A DNA stretch of 23,707 nucleotides, from the NCBI GenBank assembly GCA_000969725.1, contig JXSR01S008894.1. One strand, written 5' to 3'. This DNA comes from Ophiothrix spiculata (lineage: Eukaryota > Echinodermata > Ophiuroidea > Amphilepidida > Ophiotrichidae). Shown here piece by piece: positions 16,300 through 23,707 of this stretch (positions within the stretch are counted from its first letter, which is position 1; each line of letters begins with the position of its first letter). The translations under genes and the position numbers were made by a program. A model generated the notes under the pieces. The model made no database searches, was not told where the DNA came from, and saw only the letters and a list, made by a program, of their open reading frames with translations.

Positions 16300-17210
16300 A
16301 CTCTGGTGCAGCTAATTTAAATAACAGTTGACAGTGGGTTCCTTTACTTAGTTCCCCCTCCCACACACACACATGCCCTAATACTTGCAAACACTGTCAA
16401 CCGGGGGTGGGGGAATTGGTAATAACTTGTAAATCAAGGACACACATATATGAATAGGGACCTGTTTGAGAAATAACTATCCACCAGGGATCAGACCTCT
16501 ATTTGCAAACATGGGCTGCCTCTTGTATGCTTTATCTTAAAATTATGTCAACTATTAGTTGTCAACAGTTGTGGTATGTTTATCCTTGTGCGAGTCTCTG
16601 CTTTGGGAGTGTTCCTGGCTCCTACATGTATTTAAGTCCTGTAGCTAAGCACTTCGATTCACTCAATTTTCCTGGACTGGATCAGACCAAACCAGACAAA
16701 AATTGGATTGGGTAAATAAAAATTGTATAAAAAGTATATCCATCGGACAAGGCACAGCAGCAGCACAGGATCAAATATGATATGGGAGGTTACTTGGTAC
16801 ATAAGAATAAATTGAATATAGGAAAGCAACACTGACCAAAGTCCACGCTGCATCACCTATACAAAAGAAAGTGATGAATTTGGTCAGTTTAGCATTCCTA
16901 TATTCAATTGGGAGTCAAGATTAGGTAATGGTTTCCTCAATCTTATCAGTTTGATTCAAGTTTAAGTGACTTTTTGCAGGTTGGACAAATACAAGTTTTA
17001 ATATTACCGGTAAAAGTTAAATGGGTTCAATTCATTTATGGAATGGATCAAATTCCTTGCACACTTTTGAAGCCCTACCTTTTAGCAATTTAACAACTAC
17101 TCCTTTATATGATCCTGAAATATGAATCAGTGAAAATATTTAATCTAGTTATGGAAAAAAATTGCAGCATTACGGGTCAGGGAAAACAAGAGCTCAAGGA
17201 AACCTTTAGC
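16300..17210. other. Intron 3, no further exon accepted
   Basis: Contains a CA-rich/C-rich tract at 16355-16378, a 10-bp inverted pair GTTGACAGTG/CACTGTCAAC at about 16326-16403 and otherwise AT-rich sequence. A possible 20-bp microexon near 16823-16842 was considered and rejected. Confidence 0.4.
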
Positions 17211-17225
17211 CCACACCCCACTAAA

Positions 17226-17348
17226 AATAAGGATTTTTTCCCAACTCATTGTTGCCATGGAGATCTAGACATAGAATATACATATGTCTGAGCTTCATTA
17301 GCTCTGACCACGTCAAGTCATTGTTGGCTAGGTTGAGTTCTCCTCTCC
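17226..17348 (-). pseudogene. Truncated copy of exon 3, donor lost
   Basis: Repeats the 3' two-thirds of exon 3. The peptide reads GELNLANNDLTWSELMKLRH then MYILCLDLHGNNELGKNPY, against GEINLANNDLTWSELMKIRN and HGNKKMEKDSY in the full exon. The frame is open with mostly conservative changes, but the donor position has TTTAGT in place of GTAAGT and the acceptor half is unrelated sequence. About 15% diverged by eye, the oldest of the exon copies in this gene. Offset from the full exon is about 309 bp. Confidence 0.82.
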
Positions 17349-17376
17349 AACCTCTACCCATCCCTCATACACAATG

Positions 17377-17519
17377 CAGGCCTGGAAAAACTGGGTAACT
17401 CTGCCACCTGGCGGCCAGGAAATTCAGGGAAACTTGAGGGAAATTTGTAAGCTTTCAATGCGGGAAATGTGGAAATCTCAGGTATTGGTTACCGGGAAAT
17501 TTACATTTTTCCAGGCCTG
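17377..17519. mobile_element. hAT-like miniature element between exon 3 and its copy
   Basis: Ends CAGGCCTGGAAAAACTGGG and, reverse-complemented, CAGGCCTGGAAAAATGTAAA. Flanked by CACAATG on both sides (17370-17376 and 17520-17526). The 143-bp body contains several GGGAAAxTT words. A 7-8-bp duplication with CAGG ends fits hAT. Confidence 0.75.
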
Positions 17520-17537
17520 CACAATGTCCCTACTTAC

Positions 17538-17694
17538 AATATGAATCTTTTTCCATCTTCTTGTTACCATGGAGACTGAGGCTTAGAATATGCATATTTC
17601 TGATCTTCATTAGCTCTGACCATGTCAAATCATTGTTGGCTAGGTTGATTTCTCCAAGGGCAACAAACTTTGATAGTCCATCAAGGTTGCATAT
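17538..17694 (-). CDS. LRR-containing protein gene, exon 3
   Basis: A 157-bp exon. Acceptor CTTTCTTTTTAAAG before 17694, donor GTAAGT after 17538. It starts in phase 0 and leaves T for exon 4. The peptide ICNLDGLSKFVALGEINLAN, then NDLTWSELMKIRNMHILSLS, then LHGNKKMEKDSY (residues 67-118) contains two leucine-rich repeats with LxxLxxLxLxxN spacing; the second ends in LHGN instead of the usual LxGN. The Lys-Asp-Ser-Tyr end leads into the Tyr-Arg cap of exon 4. A diverged partial copy lies downstream. Confidence 0.88.
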
Positions 17695-17792
17695 CTTTAA
17701 AAAGAAAGGAAAGATGTTTATTACATTACCAGCACATGACATATATTAAACCCTAACCCAACCCAATTTCGACCTTTTCCTTGTTTTTTATT

Positions 17793-17862
17793 GTGGATGA
17801 TAAAAGTTTAGCCAGAGTCCCCCCCCCCTCATGGTCATGGATGATAAAAGTTCAGCCAGAGT
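17793..17862. repeat. Short tandem duplication
   Basis: TGGATGATAAAAGTTTAGCC and AGAGT, then a C run, are followed by TCATGG and again TGGATGATAAAAGTTCAGCC and AGAGT. Two ~25-bp copies about 43 bp apart, in intron 2. Confidence 0.6.
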
Positions 17863-17889
17863 TTCCATCCACTTCCCAGAGTAACGACA

Positions 17890-17965
17890 ATCTGGTGGCT
17901 TAATTGCCGTACTGTCATGGGGCTAGACTGTGATGTGAGAGGTCCATGGTTCAAATCCAGGAGGA
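17890..17965 (+). mobile_element. tRNA-like SINE head
   Basis: TGGCTTAATTGC (17896-17907) resembles the polymerase III A box and GGTTCAAATCC (17948-17958) fits the B box, at tRNA-like spacing. The arms do not form a good cloverleaf, so a working tRNA is unlikely. No tail or target duplication was identified. Confidence 0.45.
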
Positions 17966-18130
17966 AGGTGTCCATTTTAGACTGTAGATTCCAAAAAGAT
18001 ATATTTTAAAATGATACAATGATGCGTGAAAAGTACTATATTTAACAATCAAGGGGGAATGAGTTGCATATTTCTTGGTCCTTTTATGGCAAATGTGTGA
18101 AAGCGATTTTCTTTCTCCCTGCTTATTAAG

Positions 18131-18543
18131 CCTCAGTGGGGGGGGGGTACTCAAGTTTGGTTTTGGTAGGGGTGTGCCACTGGGAAATTTGAAGTACCAC
18201 CCATGTATATACCATTTATACCAATTTTTAAGAAAAAGGGACCCATCCATATACCAAATTCCCAAAATTTCGAGTCGAGTTTCTACAAAAATTGAAATTG
18301 TCTCCGAAAATTTACGCTATAATTTGGCGAGAATTTCCTGATTTTTGTTTGAAATTTAGGAAAAAATCCAAAATTTGCGCCATTTTGGGGCAAATTTTAG
18401 AGAATTATGCAAAACAGACCAATCAAAATACCACATTTTGCAAAGAAAAAGGACCCATTGGCATACCAGAGAGCCCGATTTTGCTATCCAAGTTTGCGGC
18501 ACATCCCCGTAATCACTTTTGTACTAAGTACCCCCCCCCCCGG
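18131..18543. mobile_element. GC-ended inverted-repeat transposon, copy 3 (uninterrupted)
   Basis: Flanked by TTATTAAG (18123-18130) and TTATTTAG (18544-18551), a 7/8 target duplication. The left end has CCTCAG, a long G run and TACTCAAGTTTGG. The right end, reverse-complemented, has CC, a G run and TACTTAGTACAAAA. The interior shares long segments with the 2873-3620 copy, including AAAAAGGGACCCATCCATAT, ACCAAAT and TTTGCAAAGAAAAAGGACCC. The 159-codon plus open frame across its end is not a transposase. Confidence 0.85.
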
Positions 18544-18559
18544 TTATTTAGCCAACTTT

Positions 18560-18990
18560 CAGCCTGCTTTTGGTTCTTCCACTTTCTCAAAATGGGTCGA
18601 ATTGGCGTAAGCTCAAAAACCTTAAACTTAAAGGGTCCTTGTAAGGGCACCTTAGTTGTTAGCAATCATGTCTTGCACGCACTGGGACCAGGCTCAGTTC
18701 AGAGACATTCATCTGACCCGGTGGGAACATTTATTCTTGATCTTCTCAGCCCCTCACATCAAGTATTTTGAGTTGTAAATATTTCATGAGATATCACCTT
18801 CCTTAAGAGGGGAGGTAAAGCTGTCAGTCCTGTGTGCAGAAAAGTTCATAATAATCGTAGCCTGTATCAGAAAGAGTAGCCTCAGCCTGTAGGTAGGGTA
18901 TTCTACCCCTGATTGTTCCCAATCCAGTTCCAGCCATTCTTCAAAAATCTAGACTTTAAAGTCCAGCCTCCTAGCTAAGATCCTTAGTGG
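18560..18990. other. Intron 2 sequence, nothing recognised
   Basis: No exon or repeat structure seen between the transposon and exon 2. Confidence 0.4.
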
Positions 18991-19040
18991 ATGATTCAGG
19001 AGGAAACTAGCCAAAGAAGAAGAAGGAACACTGGTCTTAC

Positions 19041-19168
19041 CTTATTGTTGCTAAGATCCAGTCTCCAGAGTTGTTGGCATACTTCTAAGTTGTTGACGAG
19101 TTCTATGGAATTGCCCCTCAGAATGATGGACTGCAGTTTGGAACAGAGCTGTAGCTTCTCTATATGGA
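19041..19168 (-). CDS. LRR-containing protein gene, exon 2
   Basis: A 128-bp exon. Acceptor TTCATTACTACAACCATCAG before 19168, donor GTAAGA after 19041. TC completes the G left by exon 1 (Val), followed by 42 codons ending in phase 0. The peptide HIEKLQLCSKLQSIILRGNS, then IELVNNLEVCQQLWRLDLSN, then NK (residues 25-66) holds two typical 22-residue leucine-rich repeats, with LxxLxLxxN-type cores (SIILRGNSI and LWRLDLSNNK). These form the horseshoe with exons 1 and 3. SDS22-like spacing suggests an intracellular protein-binding LRR domain. Confidence 0.9.
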
Positions 19169-19409
19169 CTGATGGTTGTAGTAATGAAAAAGGAAAGGAA
19201 AACATGTTATACATTGCAAGATGGTTGGTACGGGGGGTTGCTCGACATATGAATGGCCACGCACCCATGTACATAAAGAGCGTTGAAGAGTGTAATTTTC
19301 ATCACTCAGGAGTCGTCGTCTGTCTTTTGGTATGTTTTTTATGATATTGATAATCACATTATTTTTAGGGTTGCCAGAATGAGATGAAGATTAGGAGTAA
19401 ATGTAAAAT

Positions 19410-19752
19410 GTGACACATATCGCTTGTTTCATTTTGAGACGAGCTTCAATAGTTCTTGAGTGTTAATGCAAAGACCAAAAGCCCTTACAGTGTTCGATTT
19501 GGCATATTTTATTAACACCGCCGTAAGGGTATGGTTTTTGTGAATATAACTGCCACTTAGGGTTACAAAATTTGATGATGTGATATATCGCTTGTTTCAT
19601 TTTGAGACGAGCTTCAATAGTTCTTGAGTGTTTAATGCAAAGACCAAAAGCCCTTAACATGTCAGATTTGGCACATTTTATCAATAATGCCGTAAGGGTA
19701 GGGTTTTTTGTGAATATAACTGCCACTTAGGGTTACAAAATTTGATGATGTG
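19410..19752. repeat. Two tandem 168-bp direct repeats
   Basis: Both copies contain TATCGCTTGTTTCATTTTGA, then GACGAGCTTCAATAGTTCTT, CAAAGACCAAAAGCCCTTA and GCCACTTAGGGTTACAAAAT. The offset is 168 bp with under 10% difference. It is in intron 1 and the minus open frame over it reads through both copies without any recognisable domain. No splice sites, so it is a satellite-like duplication, not an exon copy. Confidence 0.85.
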
Positions 19753-19759
19753 TGTTACG

Positions 19760-20450
19760 CCGTTAGAGTCAATTTGTACAAGGGTGGGTAGCACTTATGT
19801 GTAAGAGCTGATTTAAAGGGACTGTCTAGATTCCTACATATTTTTACATGAATCGATAGAACATATGTTTATAGTAATATAACCTACAAGTAGTTTCCTA
19901 TGATTTCGAAAAATATTGGAGAAAATTATAATTCTTTACCTACTTTAATTTTTGACGCCGCCGGCAAAAACTGGTATGAAAACAGTATTTCTAGTTTCAA
20001 AACTTAAAAAGATCTTGTTTCTTCACCTGTGATGTGCAAACAAATTACTTTTGATGAAATTATTTCTCTTTTAAGTTTCAATATGTATTAAATTGTCTCC
20101 AGGAGCTTTGTTTAATCTTTTATCTGGTAAATACATCTGTGGTACAAATTTAGGAATATAGGATTTAGAAAATACAGGATAGTCATACCACCATCAAAGA
20201 ATGATATATTGCAATGCAAATTAATTCTCTCTCAATTTGAGCCATTTCTATGTAAATTTTTGTACTTTTTTATTTTATTACATGTAGGCTACACTTTTAA
20301 GTTTTATTTAGAGCATTTACATAAGTTTTTAATTCTAAGTGGAACCTCTTCGAGTGATGATCTTTCATTTGAGTCTGTGACCTCCTCTCTAGATCTGTGG
20401 ACTTACCCCCGAACTTAGCCCAACACCCCGACCCGAAGAAAAAAATCTGA
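19760..20450. other. Intron 1 sequence, nothing firm
   Basis: AT-rich. AAAGGGACTGTCTAGATTCC at about 19816 looks like a transposon end, but no partner was found. The small open frame at 20209-20418 shows no domain. Confidence 0.35.
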
Positions 20451-20458
20451 GTAATTCA

Positions 20459-20939
20459 AGGGGGGGGGGGGCACTCAAATATTATGCTGCAGGCATACAT
20501 GTAGCGTGACCAAGAAAAAGGTGAATTAGAGTTGTTTTTGAGGACAGAAGGATATATCAAAAGTAGCCATTTTACCTCATTTTTAAGAAATAGGGTACCA
20601 TGGGCGTCATTTCATTTTGAAGTTGGGGGGTCCAGGGGGCAAATAAATCGTTTGTATTCCAAACAGTGGGGGGACATCTAATATTATGTCCCCTCCCTTC
20701 AAAATGTGGGGGGATCGACGTGTCCCCCTGTCCCCCCTGAAATGATGCCCATGTAGGGTACCGTACTTTTTCAAACCCTAGTGTTAAAATGATAACGGTA
20801 AATTCTCGATTTAAGTTGTAAATGGGGGAAAAAGAGTATATCTTGGCTTCAGAAACAATCACCCTTTAGGGGGTGTTTTGAAAAACTGTGGTCACGCTAT
20901 GCTTGCAACATTATACTTGAGTGCCCCCCCCCCTGGGGG
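20459..20939. mobile_element. GC-ended inverted-repeat transposon, related subfamily, with nested hAT element
   Basis: The left end is a 13-G run, then CACTCAAATATTATG and TGCAGGCATACATGTAGCGT, then GACC. The right end, reverse-complemented, is a G run, then CACTCAAGTATAATG, TTGCAAGCATAGCGT and GACC: ~45-bp arms with small indels. Possible target duplication AGTAATTC/GTTACTTC (6/8). A 155-bp hAT-like element is inserted in it at 20599-20753. Confidence 0.8.
20599..20753. mobile_element. hAT-like miniature element nested in transposon
   Basis: Starts CATGGGCGTCATTTCA and ends with the complement of CATGGGCATCATTTCA, a 16-bp inverted repeat with one difference. Flanked by the perfect 8-bp duplication TAGGGTAC (20591-20598 and 20754-20761). 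The G-rich left and C-rich right interior extend the fold-back. No coding capacity. Confidence 0.88.
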
Positions 20940-20996
20940 TTACTTCTGACTCCTGAGTTGCTTCACAATTTCCTTTCCAGGTACAGGGGAACTCAC

Positions 20997-21066
20997 CAAT
21001 TGATAAATCTGATAGGTCAATGTACTGTAGAGAATTCAGAGATCGCTTTGCCCTTGATCGCAGAAG
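20997..21066 (-). CDS. LRR-containing protein gene, exon 1 found (internal)
   Basis: A 70-bp exon with acceptor TCTATTTGTTTTTCAG before 21066 and donor GTGAGT after 20997. It encodes LLRSRAKRSLNSLQYIDLSD then LSI and leaves G, which exon 2 completes as GTC (Val). SLQYIDLSDLSI has the LxxLxLSxxxI core of a leucine-rich repeat, so at least one earlier exon is needed; none was found up to the window edge. Short, but both splice sites are strong and the phase fits. Confidence 0.78.
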
Positions 21067-21259
21067 CTGAAAAACAAATAGACACAAACGATGTGTTAAT
21101 AATAATAAATTCAACCTATCAAGTGGTTGGTAGAATGTGCAAAAATACAAGGGCCATGAGAACTGTTTGTCTAACCATAACTCCTAAATGCTCAAAAACT
21201 TGCCGCATATTTATTTGCCCAGTATCAAACCTGGCACAATGGCACAATAAGGTGATATA

Positions 21260-21710
21260 GTACAGGCTTCAATAGATTTCAATGTTGTTTTCACTCCAGC
21301 GCTATTATTTAGCACTTAATGCCCAGATGTGTGACTGAGAGAATTGCAAATAAAAATAAAAATCTGAATCTTCTGCCATCAAATCTGGTAAGATGAACGT
21401 TCTGTGTATTAGGCCTGGGACTAAAACCCGGCCGTCATGATCTTACCCGGGTACAAAATCTGCCGAACTGGAAAATAAAATCGTAGAATTTTGAAAAAAA
21501 AAATTGTGTTCCAAACTTTATGATAAAATCATCATCAGTTAAATTTATAATTTAACGTTTAGGCCTAAAGGCCTACTTTTTTAAAATTAGATAAGGAGAG
21601 TTGAGATTGAGAATAGACTTTCCTGGATAGACCTGATTTCTGTTAAGGTCAGTAATAACATCGATTTCCCGAGTAGGCCTAATTAATCCGATATCGATTG
21701 ACGAGGTGAT
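21260..21710. other. Nothing recognised
   Basis: AT-rich sequence upstream of the first exon found. No earlier exon of the LRR gene, no promoter and no repeat could be supported. Confidence 0.35.
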
Positions 21711-21715
21711 AAATT

Positions 21716-21790
21716 GTGGGGGTAGTACTCAAGTTTGGTTTTGGTAGGGGTATGCCGCTGGAAAATTTTAAGTACATGTAGGCCTACCTT
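21716..21790. mobile_element. Left-end fragment of the GC-ended transposon family
   Basis: GTACTCAAGTTTGGTTTTGG then TAGGGGTATGCCGCTGGAAA match the left end of the copy at 18131-18543 (TACTCAAGTTTGGTTTTGGT, AGGGGTGTGCCACTGGGAAA). The rest of the element is absent. Confidence 0.7.
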
Positions 21791-21835
21791 GTTCCATCGA
21801 ATGTGACTCAAGCTCCCCTGAGGTTAGGAAAGGAC

Positions 21836-22876
21836 TTCTTCTTCTTCTTCTTCTTTGTAGTTTACTGCTTAACACCCCATATGGGGTAAAACAAGCAGGG
21901 TACGGTAAGCGCAGTGATGATGGTGTTTAGTCAAAGTTTTTCTGTTCTTGAAAATGAGAGCTTAGTGCTGTTTTAAATTGCGTTGGTTCTTTAATGTTTG
22001 TTATTGCCACAGGTAGATCATTCCAATCCCTTCTTGTTCTTGGTATAAAAGAGTACTTATGGCTATCAATTCTTGACTGCAATTCTATGTAACTGTTCTT
22101 ATTTGAACGACGAGTACGCCTCTGGACTGGCTGCAGGTAGTTTTCTACTGGGATGGCCATGCGCCCTACGATTGCTTTATGCAATATGTTCAGTCTATTC
22201 TGTTTCCTCCTGTTACTCAGTGAGTTCCATTTTAGTTCTTGTATGAGTTCTGTAACACTTGATTTCCAATCATAGTTGTTGAAAACCATTCTAGCAGCCC
22301 TTCTTTGGATTTTTTCTACTTTTTGTGTGAGTTTGATTGTACTAGGGTCCCACACTGAGGAGCAGTATTCAGTTGTGGGTCGTACTAGCATGGTATAAGC
22401 AGTGGATTTTATATCTTTTGTACATGAGCTGAGGTTTCGTCTCACGAAGCCAAGAGTTCTACCCGCGGAAGCGGTGATTCTATTTATGTGTGTATTCCAT
22501 TTTAGGTCATGTTGAATATCAACCCCTAGGTAAGTATGAGTCTTTGTTTCTTGAAGTATGGATCAACTGAGGGAGTATTTTGCGACAATTGAGTTTCTAT
22601 TTGCAGGGATTCTCAGTACATAACACTTTTCAGCATTAAATTTCATTTGCCAGCTTTGTTCCCATTGTGTCAAAGTCTGGAGGTCTTTCTGAAGACTTTT
22701 GGTGTCTGCTAGTGATGAAATTTCCTTGTACAATACACAATCATCCGCGAAAAGGCGTACAGTTGCATTGATGTTTTGTGGCAAATCGTTTATGTATGTC
22801 AAAAATAATAGTGGATCCAATACGGTCCCTTGCGGTACACCAGAAATTACAGTTTCCCATGACGAATGCTCTCCTC
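21836..22876 (-). pseudogene. Non-LTR retrotransposon, RT second half and 3' tail
   Basis: Minus strand. From 22876: VGGEHSSWETVISGVPQGTV (RT domain 4), LDPLLFLTYINDLP, LFADDCVLY (catalytic FADD), WQMKFNAEKCYVL. After an in-frame TGA at about 22562 the frame resumes with THTYLGVDIQHDLKWNTHIN, then RPTTEYCSSVWDP and RRAARMVFNNYDW to RDWNDLPVAI, ending at 21927. These are RT palm and thumb motifs of jockey/CR1-type LINEs. A ~90-bp 3' tail ends in (GAA)n at 21839-21856. Only one stop interrupts ~950 bp, so it is fairly young; it is a different family from 1-198. Confidence 0.88.
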
Positions 22877-22883
22877 CAACTAC

Positions 22884-23256
22884 CCCCGGGTACTTAGTGG
22901 AAAGGTGGGTGTACGGACGCGCGGCCGAGAACGGTTGCATTTTTAACCTCCCAGGTTTACCAAAGGCCCCTCAAAAATTTGAAAAATGGTTTACATAACG
23001 GTTGCATTTTTCAAAAATGACCATTTTTTGACCAAATTTTCCTTTGGTTTACATATCGGTTGCCAAATTGGGCTTTTGAAGTGCAATTTACATTGTAAAA
23101 ATGCATTGAATGGTCTAAATAATGGTTGTTAAAGTCAAATTGGTTTACATATGGGTAGCATTTTTTTGCTTCCTCAGGTTTACAAAACGGGTGATAGTCG
23201 AAAACTCCAGCCGCGCGTCCGTACCCAACCGAAATCTGAGTACCCCCCCCCCCGGG
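22884..23256. mobile_element. GC-ended inverted-repeat transposon inserted in the LINE
   Basis: Left end CCCCCGGGTACTTAG through GTACGGACGCGCGGC. The right end, reverse-complemented, reads CCCGGG, a G run, GTACTCAGATTTCGGTTGGG and again TACGGACGCGCGGC, so ~50-bp arms share a perfect GTACGGACGCGCGGC block. Flanks CAACTAC and CAACCAC are a likely decayed target duplication. The interior repeats GGTTTACATAxxGGTTGC about five times. It cuts the RT between QRVV and VGGEHSS. Confidence 0.82.
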
Positions 23257-23600
23257 CAACCACTCTCTGTTTTTGGCCCTTGAGAAAACCTGCTAGCCAT
23301 TTATTCATTTTCCCATCAACACCATATTGTGCAAGCTTAATAAGAAGATGGTTATGTGGAACGACGTCAAACGCCTACGAAAATAACATTATTATGATGT
23401 CGGTTTGGGAGATCATGAATAGTTTGGATGAGCTGCGACTCGCATGAATGGTCTTTGTGAAATCCATGTTGCTGTGATGTCAAAATGTTATGAGAATCAA
23501 AATAGTTCATTATACGTGAGTGCACGACATGTTCCAGTATTTTACAAGCCACAGATGTCAAAGAAACTGGTCTATAATTACTGGCCTTCACCGATCTCCC
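23257..23600 (-). pseudogene. Non-LTR retrotransposon, RT first half
   Basis: Minus strand continuation of 21836-22876. It reads IFKKGDR, a frame slip, KASNYRPVSLTSVACKILEH (RT domain 1), SQQHGFHKDHSCESQLI (domain 2a), then a second slip and a TAG in FSxAFDVVPHNHLL (domain 3, normally FxKAFD) and KLAQYGVDGKMNKWLAGFLK. The 5' end is lost near 23600, where another transposon fragment begins. Inactive. Confidence 0.85.
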
Positions 23601-23632
23601 TTTTTAAAGATTGATTTGATCGGTCTAAGGCC

Positions 23633-23707
23633 TACCCCCCCCCCCCATGTATACCAATTTTCAAGAAAAAGGGACCCATCCATATACCAAATTTTGATAT
23701 GAATTTA
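23633..23707. mobile_element. Fragment of the GC-ended transposon family at window edge
   Basis: After a C run, ATGTATACCAATTTTCAAGA then AAAAGGGACCCATCCATATA and CCAAATTTT match the interior of the copies at 18131-18543 and 2873-3620. It continues beyond the window. Confidence 0.7.

Noticed and set aside
16823..16842. Possible 20-bp microexon (DAAWTL) between exons 3 and 4
   Set aside because: It has an acceptor-like and a weak GTCAGT donor-like flank and the right phase, but exon 4 at 16179-16241 joins exon 3 directly and completes the expected LRR cap, so it is not needed.
18292..18771. 159-codon plus-strand open frame
   Set aside because: Its first half is transposon interior and right terminal repeat; no domain, and the homologous copy at 2873-3620 is not open.
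19463..19726. 87-codon minus frame across two tandem repeats as a repeated protein domain
   Set aside because: No splice context, no recognisable domain and a stop-free run only by chance of the repeat; treated as non-coding duplication.

Overview
The window is animal nuclear DNA from a draft assembly. It has GT-AG introns, non-LTR retrotransposon remnants, tRNA-derived SINEs, many small inverted-repeat DNA transposons and a 910-base run of N. The style of the repeats suggests a marine invertebrate, perhaps an echinoderm or hemichordate, but that is an impression and not a result. No bacterial, phage or CRISPR feature is present.

One host gene runs along the minus strand through almost the whole window, from about 21066 down to 1385. 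I could assemble twelve internal coding exons by hand. Every junction is phase-compatible, and together they encode 463 codons without a stop. In transcript order: E1 20997-21066, E2 19041-19168, E3 17538-17694, E4 16179-16241, E5 14032-14093, E6 11746-11823, E7 10806-10933, E8 9559-9732, E9 9094-9196, E10 5495-5616, E11 3633-3813, E12 1385-1507. The product starts with leucine-rich repeats and an LRR cap, followed by about 320 residues of predicted helical sequence that I cannot name. The first and last exons of the gene were not found and probably lie outside the window.

The unusual feature is that five of the twelve exons (E3, E5, E8, E11, E12) have one or two truncated extra copies beside them, all in the same orientation. 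E3, E5 and E12 have one each; E8 and E11 have two each. Most copies have lost a splice site, a frame or half the exon. The E5 copy abuts E6 exactly where the E6 donor should be, so that exon has no normal GT. This may be serial local exon duplication in one gene or a false-duplication artefact of a heterozygous assembly; the copies differ in divergence.

The introns are packed with mobile elements. These include a family of GC-ended inverted-repeat elements with 8-bp target duplications (2221-2606, 2873-3620, 18131-18543, about 22884-23256 and fragments), hAT-like miniature elements with 8-bp duplications (1587-1745, 12045-13209, 20599-20753), and three elements flanked by TTAA (4573-5128, 6658-7126, 15487-15832). 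There are also several nested insertions, reverse transcriptase remnants at 1-198 (-), 7216-8712 (+) and 21836-23600 (-), and a SINE at 13340-13712. One transposon inserted inside the E11 splice donor, and its target duplication kept the donor sequence intact.
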